From the NCBI RefSeq assembly GCF_000238395.3, contig NZ_CP011025.1, positions 1,674,001-1,738,000 on the forward strand: DNA of 64,000 bases, read 5' to 3'. Below are positions 30,848-40,388 of this stretch, in pieces. The first letter of the stretch is position 1; each line of letters begins with the position of its first letter. The notes under the pieces are model-generated. The model saw only the letters and a list, made by a program, of their open reading frames with translations. It had not been told where the DNA came from and ran no database searches. A program made the position numbers and the translations under genes. This stretch comes from Pseudoalteromonas arctica A 37-1-2. Lineage in GTDB: Bacteria > Pseudomonadota > Gammaproteobacteria > Enterobacterales > Alteromonadaceae.

Positions 30848-31648
30848 ATGCTAATTGATTGGTTTACAGTTGCAGCCCAAGTGGTTAATTTTTTAATTTT
30901 GGTGTGGTTACTAAAACGCTATTTATATAAACCAATTTTGCACGCTATTGATAAGCGAGAAGAGCGTATAGCCGCTGAGTTAGACGATGCTGAAACAAAC
31001 CAAAATGAAGCACTGGCGGAGCGTGAAAAGTTTTTTCTGAAAAATGAAGAGTTTGAACAACAACGTACACAAAAGATGCAACAAGTAAGCGTGAGTGCTA
31101 AGCAAGCAGAGCAAACACTTATGTTAGAGGCGCAAAAAAGAGTCCAAAGCTGGGGCACTAAATATCAACAAAATATAGTAAAAGAGACTGATAATTTAAA
31201 GGAGTCTTTAAGTCGAAAAGTTAAGCAAGAGGTATTTGCTATTAGTCGCAAAACCTTAACTGAACTGGCATCAACAACTTTAGAACAACAAATATGTGAG
31301 GTGTTTACAGCGCGCTTATATAAGCTTGATGACGACAAAAAAACCACTTTAGCGCAGGCGCTAAGTACAAATAGTGAATTTGTACCTGCCTTAATTCAAA
31401 GTGCGTTTGAGCTAACTGAATCTCAGCGTTTAGCACTTAAGAATGCTATTAATACTGTGTTTTCAAAAGATATTACCATTAAATTCACCACCGATGAGAG
31501 CCTTATTAGCGGGATTGAGTTATGTGTCAATGGACAAAAGCTGGTGTGGAGTATTGACGATTACTTACAATCAATCGAGCAGGAAGTTGATATGTTACTA
31601 AAACAAAAAACAGCTCAGCCTACAACTTCTCAACCTGTTGATAAGTGA
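30848..31648 (+). CDS. atpF: N-ATPase subunit b with delta-like C-terminal domain
   Basis: 266 residues, about 110 longer than a usual b subunit. Seen: one N-terminal membrane helix ([25 protein letters not shown]), a long charged coiled coil to about 140, and a C-terminal part containing [17 protein letters not shown], then [19 protein letters not shown] and [12 protein letters not shown]. The latter resembles the end of the F1 delta subunit (the DPSLIGG-x-G-D pattern before a short helix). No separate atpH exists in the operon, so the b-delta fusion probably fills both stator roles. It starts 4 bases after atpE. Confidence 0.88.
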   Translation: MLIDWFTVAAQVVNFLILVWLLKRYLYKPILHAIDKREERIAAELDDAETNQNEALAEREKFFLKNEEFEQQRTQKMQQVSVSAKQAEQTLMLEAQKRVQSWGTKYQQNIVKETDNLKESLSRKVKQEVFAISRKTLTELASTTLEQQICEVFTARLYKLDDDKKTTLAQALSTNSEFVPALIQSAFELTESQRLALKNAINTVFSKDITIKFTTDESLISGIELCVNGQKLVWSIDDYLQSIEQEVDMLLKQKTAQPTTSQPVDK

Positions 31649-33228
31649 TGAGTGACCTTAGCGAAAACACTCAAAATAAAAACACAAAAATACACAGTTT
31701 AACAAACGCGTTTGGTGATGTGTTTAAGCACATTCAGCAAGGGCTAAAAATAGTTAACTCACAATTGAACTTACATGAAGTTGGTATTATTACCAGTGTA
31801 TCAACGGGTATTGCGAAGGTATCGGGATTACCTGGCGTTGGCTTTGAGGAACTAATTATATTTCCCGGTAATGTGCTTGGAATTGCGTTTAATATTGATG
31901 AAAAAGAAGTCGGTGTTGTGCTTTTAGGTGAATACGCCCACTTACAAGCTGGGGATGAAGTGCGCCGCAGTGGTCGTGTAATGGATGTAGCGGTTGGCAA
32001 TGCGCTATTAGGGCGAGTGATAAACCCACTTGGCGAGGCACTAGACGGTGGAAGCGTTATACAAACCGAGCAGCGTTTACCTATAGAGCGTCCAGCTGCA
32101 CCAATTATGGACCGCTCTCCTGTTACTACGCCTTTGCAAACCGGACTTATTGTAATCGATGCGATGATCCCAATAGGGCGAGGACAACGAGAGCTTATTT
32201 TAGGTGACAGGCAAACAGGTAAAACAGCTATAGCCATAGACACGATTTTAAATCAGCGAGAACAAAATGTAATTTGTATTTATTGCGCTATTGGTCAGCG
32301 GGCATCAACGGTCGCTAAATCAATAGCAATATTACGCGCGCAAAATGCAATGGCTTATACGGTTGTTGTTGCAACAGAGGGTAATGAGCCACCGGGCTTA
32401 CAGTATATAGCGCCTTACGCTGCAACCAGTATTGCAGAATATTTTATGGAGCAAGGACGTGATGTACTTATTGTATATGACGATTTAACTAAGCACGCAA
32501 GAGCTTACCGCGAGTTGTCTTTGTTGTTACGACGACCGCCCGGACGAGAAGCATTTCCAGGGGATATTTTTTATATTCATTCACGATTACTAGAGCGTGC
32601 GACCCATTTAAATAAAGAACGTGGCGGTGGTTCCTTGACCGCACTCCCCATTATAGAGACCGAAGCTCAAAATATTTCAGCCTATATTCCAACTAATTTA
32701 ATTTCGATTACCGACGGACAAATTTATTTATCACCCTCATTATTTGCTCTAGGTGTATTACCAGCCGTTGACGTTGGTAAGTCGGTTTCTCGTGTGGGCG
32801 GTAAAGCACAGCGTGCTGCGTTTCGTGCAGTTGCTGGCGATTTAAAGCTTGCATATGCTCAATTTGAAGAGCTAGAAACCTTTGCTCGTTTTGGTGCCCG
32901 ACTTGATGATGATACACGGCGTATAATTGAACATGGACGGCGTATTCGAGCGAGCTTACATCAATCTGAATCATCACCTATGCCAGTGCCTGAGCAAATT
33001 ATGCTATTACTCGCACTCAGTAATGGCTTTTTAGATTCGATTGAACTGCTAAAAATAAACGACGCAAAAAATATTCTTAAAAAAGCAGTTGCGCAGTTAG
33101 ACGATACTTTGTGTGATAGATTTGATACCGCTAAAAGCTTAAGTGATGACGATCGACAAACAATTGTTGAGTTGGCTAAGCGCGCACTTGTTGATTTTGA
33201 GCCTGAAAAGAAGGCAATAACAACATGA
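31648..33228 (+). CDS. atpA: N-ATPase subunit alpha
   Basis: 526 residues, nucleotide-binding non-catalytic subunit. Seen: P-loop [13 protein letters not shown] near residue 184, [60 protein letters not shown], and the [10 protein letters not shown] block with its conserved Arg. The start is the ATG overlapping the atpF stop (TGATG). The protein begins with about 35 extra polar residues. Confidence 0.95.
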   Translation: MSDLSENTQNKNTKIHSLTNAFGDVFKHIQQGLKIVNSQLNLHEVGIITSVSTGIAKVSGLPGVGFEELIIFPGNVLGIAFNIDEKEVGVVLLGEYAHLQAGDEVRRSGRVMDVAVGNALLGRVINPLGEALDGGSVIQTEQRLPIERPAAPIMDRSPVTTPLQTGLIVIDAMIPIGRGQRELILGDRQTGKTAIAIDTILNQREQNVICIYCAIGQRASTVAKSIAILRAQNAMAYTVVVATEGNEPPGLQYIAPYAATSIAEYFMEQGRDVLIVYDDLTKHARAYRELSLLLRRPPGREAFPGDIFYIHSRLLERATHLNKERGGGSLTALPIIETEAQNISAYIPTNLISITDGQIYLSPSLFALGVLPAVDVGKSVSRVGGKAQRAAFRAVAGDLKLAYAQFEELETFARFGARLDDDTRRIIEHGRRIRASLHQSESSPMPVPEQIMLLLALSNGFLDSIELLKINDAKNILKKAVAQLDDTLCDRFDTAKSLSDDDRQTIVELAKRALVDFEPEKKAITT

Positions 33229-34112
33229 GCAATAGTGCCGCTAATTTACGCCATAAAATAGCCAGTGCAAGTGATTTACAAGGCGTGGTAAAAACGATGA
33301 AGGCACTTGCTGCCTCGAGTATTGGGCAATATGAAAAATCGATTAGCTCATTGACCGATTACTACCGGGCAGTTGAGTTAGGATTAAGTGCGAGTTTGCG
33401 TGATGACATGTCATTTCAATTTTCACCACAACCCGAAAATATAAATGAAAGCAGAGTGGGTGTGATCATATTCGGCTCAGATCAAGGATTGGTAGGGCAA
33501 TTTAATGAAAGTATTACCGACTTTGCAATTAAAGCGCTAAGTAACGAGACCCAGCCACCTCTAATTTGGGTAGTAGGCGCACGTGCTGCATCTCGACTTA
33601 CCGATGCCGGCTTTAATTTAGTAAAAGTATACACAGTGCCAGTGAGTGTTCACGATATAGATACCTTAGTTAGGCAAATTCAAATAGACAGTGAATCAAG
33701 CTTAATTCTTAATCCTGGTTGCGGTGTATTGGTGTTTTATAATCAACCTAAACAAGGCGCGCTTTATGAATGTGTGTCTCAGCGATTACTCCCACTTGAC
33801 GAGCAATGGCGAGATGATTTTAAAAATATTTTATGGCCAACTAAAGCTTTGCCAGAAGTACTCTGCAAGCACTCTACAACAATAAGAGCATTGATCCGCG
33901 AGTATATTTTTATTTCTCTTTATCGTGCATGTGCCGAGTCGTTAGTCAGCGAAAATAGCAGTCGTCTTGGCGCAATGCAACGCGCTGAAAAAAATATTGA
34001 AGAGCTACTTGATAAGCTTTCGAGTGAGTTTAATACTCTGCGTCAAAGTACCATTGACGAGGAGTTGAGTGATGTACTTGCAGGTTATGAATTACTAAAT
34101 AAAATAGACTAG
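33225..34112 (+). CDS. atpG: N-ATPase subunit gamma
   Basis: 295 residues, central rotor shaft. Seen: the N-terminal helix [44 protein letters not shown] (usual GSDRGLCGxxN, here with Gln and Val), and the C-terminal [36 protein letters not shown] helix. The start overlaps the atpA stop by ATGA. It is the last gene of the run; no delta or second c subunit follows. Confidence 0.93.
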   Translation: MSNSAANLRHKIASASDLQGVVKTMKALAASSIGQYEKSISSLTDYYRAVELGLSASLRDDMSFQFSPQPENINESRVGVIIFGSDQGLVGQFNESITDFAIKALSNETQPPLIWVVGARAASRLTDAGFNLVKVYTVPVSVHDIDTLVRQIQIDSESSLILNPGCGVLVFYNQPKQGALYECVSQRLLPLDEQWRDDFKNILWPTKALPEVLCKHSTTIRALIREYIFISLYRACAESLVSENSSRLGAMQRAEKNIEELLDKLSSEFNTLRQSTIDEELSDVLAGYELLNKID

Positions 34113-34117
34113 AGGCT

Positions 34118-34339
34118 GTTGATCTTAGAGGTTGAATTTGCAGCTCTATGTGTTTTTTTAATCAAAACATCGCCTATACAGTGCGGTTATTGACTCTTTG
34201 TAACTCGATTTTTACTTATTCTTACAAAAATGTAAGCCATTAGAGTAACGCAGAAGCCGCTACCGAGCCCAATAGGTTACAAATCGCGCACGATTACCCC
34301 CCTGTAAATTGAATGAATTTTAATCATGAAATGTCAACA
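34118..34339. repeat. Diverged dispersed repeat, copy B
   Basis: Starts TGTTGATC and ends TGTCAACA, which are near-inverted termini. It shares ordered sequence blocks with copy A (22790-22951). It lies right after atpG, so the corA-xfp-ATPase run is bracketed by two copies in the same orientation. Confidence 0.45.
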
Positions 34340-34478
34340 AAACTCACAAGGATAATTTACAAGAAATAAAGCTATAACCTGGTTGTAAGGGATTGTTAAT
34401 TAATGATTAACTGCTGAAGTTGAGTGTTCAATAGTGGGTAGTGCTTTTTCTTTGAGGTATTTTATTATTGTTGTGAAC

Positions 34479-34542
34479 TGGTATGACTGAGTGGATTCGA
34501 ACTGCTGACCCTTGGACCGGGTGATCAAGAGTGGGTAGTGCT
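34479..34542 (-). pseudogene. tRNA-Val relic 1
   Basis: Read on the minus strand, the 3' part (T arm and acceptor end ...TTCGAATCCACTCAGTC-TACCA) and the AGCACTACC piece of the anticodon stem match the intact tRNA-Val genes. The anticodon loop and D arm are replaced by unrelated sequence, and there is no 5' acceptor half. It cannot fold as a tRNA. Confidence 0.7.
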
Positions 34543-34571
34543 TTTTCTTAGGTTTTTTTATTGCTTTGAAT

Positions 34572-34648
34572 TGGTACGACTGAGTGGATTCGAACCACCG
34601 ACCCCTACCATGTCAAGGTAGTGCTCTAACCAACTGAGCTACAGTCGT
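34572..34648 (-). tRNA. tRNA-Val (anticodon GAC)
   Basis: 77 bases. Acceptor stem ACGACTG/CAGTCGT with discriminator A and encoded CCA; D arm AGCTCAGTTGGTTAGAGC; anticodon stem CTACC/GGTAG with loop TTGACAT (GAC); T arm GGTTCGAATCC. Very similar to E. coli tRNA-Val(GAC). Confidence 0.95.
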
Positions 34649-34675
34649 ACAATTTTTGAGGTTTTACTTAAATTT

Positions 34676-34740
34676 TGATACGACTGAGTGGATTCGAACT
34701 ACTGACCTTTGGACCGGGTGGTCAAGAGTAGGTAGTGCTC
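34676..34740 (-). pseudogene. tRNA-Val relic 2
   Basis: Same structure as relic 1, including the same foreign loop sequence (GGACCGGGTG-TCAAGAG), 197 bases away. The acceptor end reads TATCA rather than TACCA on the minus strand. Part of a tandemly duplicated unit. Confidence 0.7.
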
Positions 34741-34769
34741 TTTCCTTCAATTATACGTTTCATTAATGT

Positions 34770-34846
34770 TGGTACGACTGAGTGGATTCGAACCACCGAC
34801 CCCTACCATGTCAAGGTAGTGCTCTAACCAACTGAGCTACAGTCGT
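34770..34846 (-). tRNA. tRNA-Val (anticodon GAC), second copy
   Basis: 77 bases, identical in sequence to the copy at 34572-34648 and 198 bases from it. Being on the minus strand, it is the upstream gene of the pair; the two may be processed from one precursor. Confidence 0.95.
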
Positions 34847-34959
34847 ATTACTTTATTTAAGTAGGTGTTAATTGCTTAACAACGGCGGCTAATATATAGC
34901 GTGGCGGTTAGTGAATCAAGCAAGTTTGTTGTTTTTGAGTTTATTTGCCGTTTTTTTAT

Positions 34960-36024
34960 TCATATTGGGCTTATTTCACACGTTTTATAAAATACTTGCC
35001 ACCAAACCACATGTTTTTTAGCTGAGCTTTTTAGTAAGTTCAGTAAGTTACTTGTCGAGTCCGTTTTGACTAAGTTATTAATTTGAGGGCTTGAGATACT
35101 TTCGTTAAACCAAAGCTCATTATAAAGCGGTTGTAGTGCCTCTAGATAACCAGTTAACTGCGCTTGATAGGGCTGAATTTCTTTTAGGTAAAACTTTTGA
35201 AATACATTGCTTATGATTTTTGCGTTTTTATTATTTTTATCCTGAGGGCACAGCGTATTAAAGTTTAATGTTTTTACAAACTGCGTGGCGTTGTTATTTA
35301 ACACTACCTGCTTGCGGACCGATTGAATGAGTACTTGGTTAAATTGAAATTTATTAAGCTGCTCGAGTGCACTAAAAATAGAATCACCATTAATTTCACT
35401 AAATTCTTTAGCCTTAATTTGTTGCTTAATGAGTACAAGTTGCTTTAGCGCAAGTACGGTATCACTAAAACCAGCAGGTTCAGTAGTAAGCTCGTTTGAA
35501 GTGAGTTGCCAGGTACGATTTAGCTCAGGCTCTTTAAATAACATGGTGTTAAAAAAGTGCATTAGGTGTGTTTCTTTGTAGTTTTTGGCTGCGAGTATTT
35601 TTGTGTAACTAGGACTATTTTTATCAAGCGTGTTTAAGCAAACCTGCGCACTTTTAATAAAGTTTATTTGATATTTTAATTGCCCAGCAGCGCTGGCGGT
35701 TTTTCCTAATTGGTTATTGTGCTCACTTATAAGCACGTTAAGCTTACATTGGCTAATGCCTGCAAGCTCAACAATGCTCAGTGTTAAGTCACTTTGTGCT
35801 ATTGGGGTAGGCTGCAGTAAGGGGAGTTGCTTGAGTGGCGCAGGCTGTGTTGGGCTTGTATCAACTGTGCTACTTAAGCGTTCAATATAAGTAACGTTTA
35901 TACTACTTTGTGGTTTGTTGCAGCCAGTAAGCGTTAAAAAATACATTACCAGCAAAGCAGCTGGTAATGTTTTAAGGCTGAGTTTATTAGTTTTGATTGA
36001 GTGAATCAATTTTAAGAAATTCAT
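34960..36024 (-). CDS. DUF3080 family lipoprotein
   Basis: 354 residues. The N-terminal hydrophobic stretch TLPAALLVMYFLTLTGC ends in a lipobox (LTGC, Cys at 35), predicting a lipoprotein. The rest is soluble, with CKLNVLISEHNNQLGKTA and a Trp-rich segment near the C-terminus (VVWWQVFYKTC), consistent with DUF3080, a family of unknown function in marine gammaproteobacteria. Its start overlaps the end of the MATE gene by 38 bases, so the two are probably one transcript. Confidence 0.75.
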   Translation of the reverse strand: MNFLKLIHSIKTNKLSLKTLPAALLVMYFLTLTGCNKPQSSINVTYIERLSSTVDTSPTQPAPLKQLPLLQPTPIAQSDLTLSIVELAGISQCKLNVLISEHNNQLGKTASAAGQLKYQINFIKSAQVCLNTLDKNSPSYTKILAAKNYKETHLMHFFNTMLFKEPELNRTWQLTSNELTTEPAGFSDTVLALKQLVLIKQQIKAKEFSEINGDSIFSALEQLNKFQFNQVLIQSVRKQVVLNNNATQFVKTLNFNTLCPQDKNNKNAKIISNVFQKFYLKEIQPYQAQLTGYLEALQPLYNELWFNESISSPQINNLVKTDSTSNLLNLLKSSAKKHVVWWQVFYKTCEISPI

Positions 36025-37357
36025 ATTTTAGACGTTTTTTTACCGTTAGCATTAATAAAATAGCAGCGACACTAAGTCCCACTATTATCCCAGTCCAGAA
36101 ACCGTGTGGCCCCATAGCTGGCACAATTATGTCTGTTCTTGCCAATACGTAACCTAAACAAAAGCCGATTAACCAATACGATATAAACGTAATATACGAT
36201 ATAGGCGTGGTGTATTTTAACCCTCGGAGTATGCCATTTGCTGCAACTTGAAGTGCATCAGGTAATTGGTAAATACACGCTAAAATCATAATTGATGAAG
36301 CCAATGCCATAACAGCGGGGCTGTCGGTATACAGTTGGCTAATTAAATCACGACCGGCAAACGTAATAAGCGCTAAAAATAACGCCACAGCAATGGCTAA
36401 AATATAGCTGGTAGAAACCGCAACTTTTAATTGAGTCATGTTCTTTTGGCCGTATAAGTTACCTATACGAATGCTAATAGCGATTGATAGGCTCAGCGGC
36501 ATCATAAACAGCAATGTAGTTACACTGGCTGCTATTTGATGCCCCGATATAGCTACTGCACCTAAATGCGCTATAAATAGCGGTATACACGCAAATAAAG
36601 TGACTTCAAAAAAGGTGGCGAGTGAAATTGGTATACCTAACTTAGTAATAATACCAATGGTAGTGAAATTAGGTTTTTCGAATGATGAAAGCAGGCCTTT
36701 AGCATCTACTTTTTTACTCATTTGGCAGTAAGTGACTTGTGCTATTGCCATAACAGTTAAAACAATTGCAGTGGCAATGCCACAGCCCGCGCCGCCATAA
36801 GCAGGAAAACCAAATAAGCCATTTATGAAAATATAATTTACCGGAATATTAACAGCTAAACCTAATAGGCTTATGTAAAACGCGGGCTTGGTCATTCCCA
36901 TACCTTCGGTAACGTTTCTGTATACCGTAAAAATTAAAAATCCAAATACACCCCATTTCACAAAGTGAATGTAGTCAATGGCAAGGTTTGCAATTGCAGG
37001 CGTTGTATCGAGCTTAAAAATAATAGCATCTGCTAAATGGGCAATTCCAAAGCCTGTAAAGCTCAAAATAGCGGTTAAATAAAGCGCTTGTTGAAAATAG
37101 TGGCTAATGCCTTTGCGGTCATCACTGCCCGAAAACTGCGCAATAATACCAGTAAGCGCTAATAAAATACCTTGAAGGCCAAGTAATAAAGGGTTCCATA
37201 TTCCTGTTGCAATAGACAGTGCAGCTAAGTCAGTAGGGCTAACTTGGCCTGCCATAATTGTGTCGACGACCGACATTAAAATAAGTGTAACTTGCGCTAA
37301 AAAAACAGGTAAAGCGAGGGAAAGTAAACGCTTGGCTTCCCAATTGCAAAAGGTCAT
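35987..37357 (-). CDS. norM: MATE-family multidrug/Na+ antiporter, NorM type
   Basis: 456 residues with about 12 membrane helices. Seen: the typical start EAKRLLSLALPVFLAQVTLILMSVVDTIMAG, SIATGIWNPLLLGLQGILLALT, and a second half with the same layout. MATE proteins export cationic drugs coupled to Na+ or H+ entry; NorM in marine relatives uses Na+. Ion and substrate are not determinable here. It is followed by the DUF3080 gene in the same direction and divergent from ribE. Confidence 0.9.
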   Translation of the reverse strand: MTFCNWEAKRLLSLALPVFLAQVTLILMSVVDTIMAGQVSPTDLAALSIATGIWNPLLLGLQGILLALTGIIAQFSGSDDRKGISHYFQQALYLTAILSFTGFGIAHLADAIIFKLDTTPAIANLAIDYIHFVKWGVFGFLIFTVYRNVTEGMGMTKPAFYISLLGLAVNIPVNYIFINGLFGFPAYGGAGCGIATAIVLTVMAIAQVTYCQMSKKVDAKGLLSSFEKPNFTTIGIITKLGIPISLATFFEVTLFACIPLFIAHLGAVAISGHQIAASVTTLLFMMPLSLSIAISIRIGNLYGQKNMTQLKVAVSTSYILAIAVALFLALITFAGRDLISQLYTDSPAVMALASSIMILACIYQLPDALQVAANGILRGLKYTTPISYITFISYWLIGFCLGYVLARTDIIVPAMGPHGFWTGIIVGLSVAAILLMLTVKKRLKYEFLKIDSLNQN

Positions 37358-37485
37358 AAAAACAGCTAGTTGATAAAATAGGGCGTAATTGTAATCTATT
37401 GGGGTTTAAATAAAAATCACAGTAGTGAATGATTTTATGAGTTGATACGTTAAACTAGCACTTTGTAATAATTTAAAGTGATTTT

Positions 37486-38112
37486 ATGTTTACAGGAATA
37501 GTGCAAACGCAAGCTACGGTGGTCTCTAAGACTCAAACAGACGGTGTTTTACGCTTAGTTGTATCGGTGAGCGATGAGTACGTTAAGCATTTAGATTTAG
37601 GCGCAAGTATTGCTATTAATGGCTGTTGTTTAACAGTTGTGCAAGTTGAGCTAAGTAATCACGATGTGGTAGCGCAAGTGCATTTTGATGTGATTGACGA
37701 AACCCTAAAGTTAACTAATTTAGGACTGCTTGAGCTAGGTAGTTTAGTTAATTACGAACGCTCTGTTACGTTTGGTACTGAGCTAGGTGGGCATATAGTG
37801 TCTGGGCATATTCATTGTACGTCACAAATTTCTCAAATAGTGAAGCTTGAGAACAACTGCAAAATACAACTCAGCTTGCCAAAAGAGTGGCAAAAGTATG
37901 TGTTATATAAAGGGTTTGTTGCGATAAATGGCGCAAGCTTAACCGTGGGCGAAGTTGATGAACAAGGTTTTTGGTTACACCTAATTCCGGAAACGCTCGC
38001 CATTACAAACATTGGTGCAGCGCAAGTGGGTGACAAGTTTAATATTGAAGTTGATCAGCAAACTTACACTATTGTAAATACGGTAGAAAACTACTTACGC
38101 CATCAGGCTTAA
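37486..38112 (+). CDS. ribE: Riboflavin synthase alpha chain
   Basis: 208 residues, two lumazine-binding repeats. Seen: MFTGIVQ, INGCCLTVV, NYERSVTFGTELGGHIVSGHI, then the second repeat with INGASLTVGEV and HLIPETLAITNIG. The enzyme dismutates two 6,7-dimethyl-8-ribityllumazine molecules to riboflavin. A weak AAAGTG ribosome site precedes ATG. No FMN riboswitch was recognised in the 128-bp leader. Confidence 0.95.
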   Translation: MFTGIVQTQATVVSKTQTDGVLRLVVSVSDEYVKHLDLGASIAINGCCLTVVQVELSNHDVVAQVHFDVIDETLKLTNLGLLELGSLVNYERSVTFGTELGGHIVSGHIHCTSQISQIVKLENNCKIQLSLPKEWQKYVLYKGFVAINGASLTVGEVDEQGFWLHLIPETLAITNIGAAQVGDKFNIEVDQQTYTIVNTVENYLRHQA

Positions 38113-38113
38113 G

Positions 38114-38317
38114 TTAAAATATTTGTTCGTCGTCACTGTCTACGTGTAGCTCTAATTTATTGTTAGCATGATCTATATGCATATTTAAATGAATTGGGTT
38201 ACAGCAGGCAGTGCAATCTTCTATGTAGTCTTGATCGCCCATGCTTGCGTCTAAGTCTAAATGTATGTGGTGTCCGCAGTGTGGGCACGTTATTCGTTGT
38301 GATAAAAAATCTTTCAT
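38114..38317 (-). CDS. CPXCG-motif cysteine-rich protein
   Basis: 67 residues. Seen: ITCPHCGHHIHLDLDAS and EDCTACCNPIHL, a CxxC...CxxC zinc-ribbon pattern typical of the CPXCG small-protein family, then an acidic tail. ATG at 38317 is chosen, since GGAG lies 5 bases before it; a GTG six bases earlier is part of that site. It is convergent with ribE with 1 bp between stops. Function unknown. Confidence 0.85.
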   Translation of the reverse strand: MKDFLSQRITCPHCGHHIHLDLDASMGDQDYIEDCTACCNPIHLNMHIDHANNKLELHVDSDDEQIF

Positions 38318-38420
38318 AATCACTCCAGTTATAAATAATTAAGTTAGATTCAACTTAATCGCTTACAGATGAACGCCTACTTACTCATTAAATATAGTGC
38401 TGAAATGCAGCTTATGACAC

Positions 38421-39293
38421 TTATTTTATACCTTCAAACACCAGTTTTTCTATATGTTGTTTAGCTTCAGTAAGATAGTGACCGGCAAAGATGTTAGCGT
38501 GATTTAAAATAGGGTATAGCTGGTATATTAACTTACGTTTTTCGTAATTTTGAGAAAGCGGGTAGTGCTGGTTATAGGCGCTATAAAAATCTTTTGGCAG
38601 TGGCGCAAATAGTTCGCTCATTGCAATATCCACTTCCCGATCACCATAATAACAAGCCGGGTTAAATACCGTTGGCTCTGCTTTTAAAAAGCCCATATTG
38701 CCTCGCCAAAAATCGCCATGCAGTAATGAAGGCTCAACTTGATGACTATGCAGCTGTTCTTTAACGGCATTAATTAAGCGCTCGGGTTCAATAAAGTTAA
38801 TGCCTTTTTCAGCGAGTAACTGTAATTGCCACCCTATACGTTCTTCGGCGTAAAATACATCCCATTTTTTATGCCAGCGATTAGGTTGTATGGTAGAGGC
38901 TATATAGTTGTCTACATCAAAACCAAACATGGCTTGGTCGTGTTTTTGATGCATTTTAGCAAGGCTGCTTCCCATAGTTGCCCACGTGTTGTGGGGTTGT
39001 TTATCTAAAACAAGCCACTGTAAAACAATAAACGAAAACTCTATATTTGCACCGGTTGTAATACATTCAGGGACTTTAAAATTACTATTTTGCGCCAAAA
39101 GCTTTAAGCCAATAAATTCACTTTCTAAACGTTCAAGTTCGCTTTTTAATGCTATTTTAACGAAGAAGTTATGCGTACCATCGGTAACATAAAATAGTTT
39201 GTCGGTATTTGTGTTTTGTAATTGGCGTTTATAGGTGTGTTTAAAGTCAAAATTAATGGCTTGGCTGATGTGCTCATTTACTGTTTTCCACAT
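38421..39293 (-). CDS. Fructosamine-kinase family protein
   Basis: 290 residues. Seen: the catalytic loop LLHGDFWRGNMGF near 196-208 and the metal-binding DREVDIAMSELF, both of the FN3K/YniA kinase-like fold. In this family, members phosphorylate glycated (ketosamine) proteins or small ribulosamines, aiding deglycation. Soluble, no signal peptide. Single gene, convergent with the CPXCG gene's direction of transcription only in the sense that both lie on the minus strand; no operon partner is evident. Confidence 0.88.
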   Translation of the reverse strand: MWKTVNEHISQAINFDFKHTYKRQLQNTNTDKLFYVTDGTHNFFVKIALKSELERLESEFIGLKLLAQNSNFKVPECITTGANIEFSFIVLQWLVLDKQPHNTWATMGSSLAKMHQKHDQAMFGFDVDNYIASTIQPNRWHKKWDVFYAEERIGWQLQLLAEKGINFIEPERLINAVKEQLHSHQVEPSLLHGDFWRGNMGFLKAEPTVFNPACYYGDREVDIAMSELFAPLPKDFYSAYNQHYPLSQNYEKRKLIYQLYPILNHANIFAGHYLTEAKQHIEKLVFEGIK

Positions 39294-39416
39294 AACAATT
39301 GCTCACCTTTTAAACAGATACTTAAACTATGGCAAAAAGGGATTAATTTAACAATCTAAACGTTGTAAAATTAATGACTATATTGAAAAAATTACACTTA
39401 CTGTAGTGGAGTAAAA

Positions 39417-40109
39417 ATGAACAAAAGTTTAATAACCAATTTGCTAGCGGGTTTATGTGTTGTTGTAGGTTTTATGTTTAACCAAGCAATTGTGTTATCT
39501 GTTGGTTTATTTGCACTTTCTGGCGCGGTAACTAATTTATTAGCGATTCATATGTTGTTCGAAAAGGTCCCGTTTTTATATGGCTCGGGTGTTATTGCGC
39601 TTAAGTTTGAAAGCTTTAAAGTAGCTATACGAAACCTAATATTAACGGAGTTTTTTTCAGAGCAAAAAATTAATAATTTACTCAATAAAGCGCAGCCCAA
39701 CATCGATTTTGAGCCAATAATTAGCAATGTTGATTTAAACCCTGCATTCGACAATTTACTTGTCGTTATTGAAGAATCTCAGTTTGGTAGCATGTTAGGT
39801 ATGTTTGGCGGCACAGCGGCAATAGAGCCAATGCGTGAAAAGTTTATTGAAAAAATGCAGCTGTCGCTTGGTGAGATTTCTCAAACTGACGATTTTAAAG
39901 CATTAGTAAGCCAAACACTCTCACAAGGTAATAGCGCAGAGAGCCTACATAAAACGGTGCTTAAACTAGTTGATGAGCGCTTAGATGAGCTTACCCCCAA
40001 AATGGTTAAAGAGATTATTCAAACCATGATCCGCGAGCACTTAGGCTGGCTTGTTGTTTGGGGTGGTGTGTTTGGTGGTTTATTTGGTTTAATAGCGGCC
40101 GTGATTTAA
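39417..40109 (+). CDS. DUF445 family membrane protein
   Basis: 230 residues. Seen: two N-terminal hydrophobic segments, then SGAVTNLLAIHMLFEKVPFLYGSGVI and FKVAIRNLILTEFF, the characteristic DUF445 entry, a helical middle part, and a C-terminal membrane helix (LGWLVVWGGVFGGLFGLIAAV). DUF445 proteins are inner-membrane proteins of unknown function. A GGAG site lies 6-7 bases before ATG. Confidence 0.85.
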   Translation: MNKSLITNLLAGLCVVVGFMFNQAIVLSVGLFALSGAVTNLLAIHMLFEKVPFLYGSGVIALKFESFKVAIRNLILTEFFSEQKINNLLNKAQPNIDFEPIISNVDLNPAFDNLLVVIEESQFGSMLGMFGGTAAIEPMREKFIEKMQLSLGEISQTDDFKALVSQTLSQGNSAESLHKTVLKLVDERLDELTPKMVKEIIQTMIREHLGWLVVWGGVFGGLFGLIAAVI

Positions 40110-40121
40110 ATATAGCTACTG

Positions 40122-40325
40122 ATACCAATTAAAAAAACAATCATTTTATCGCATTAAATAGCGCAATTACTGCGTTAAAAATTGTTCGTGTACGAGTGCA
40201 TGGATGCAGGAGGTAGAGCAATGCAGGGAGCAATTAGTGATAGCAACTACACGTTATAATTTCGCCTTGTTATTGCGCTACTTTATTAGCGCAATAATAG
40301 ATTACTAATTTAATGTAATTGGTAT
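40122..40325. repeat. 204-bp ATACCAATT-bounded dispersed repeat (MITE-like)
   Basis: Perfect 9-base inverted ends ATACCAATT/AATTGGTAT. Inside are GTTAAAAAT and GCCTTGTTAT (40264-40273), also found in the copy at 20469-20706. No coding capacity, so probably non-autonomous. Confidence 0.65.
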
Positions 40326-40388
40326 GACTTATTTTTTCAGGCTGTTATTATCGCCCCCATAATTTAGTCGTGTTTTTTAGGAGCAACG

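Noticed and set aside
34479..34740. Two extra tRNA genes
   Set aside because: Only the 3' half and part of the anticodon stem match; no 5' acceptor or D arm, so listed as relics.
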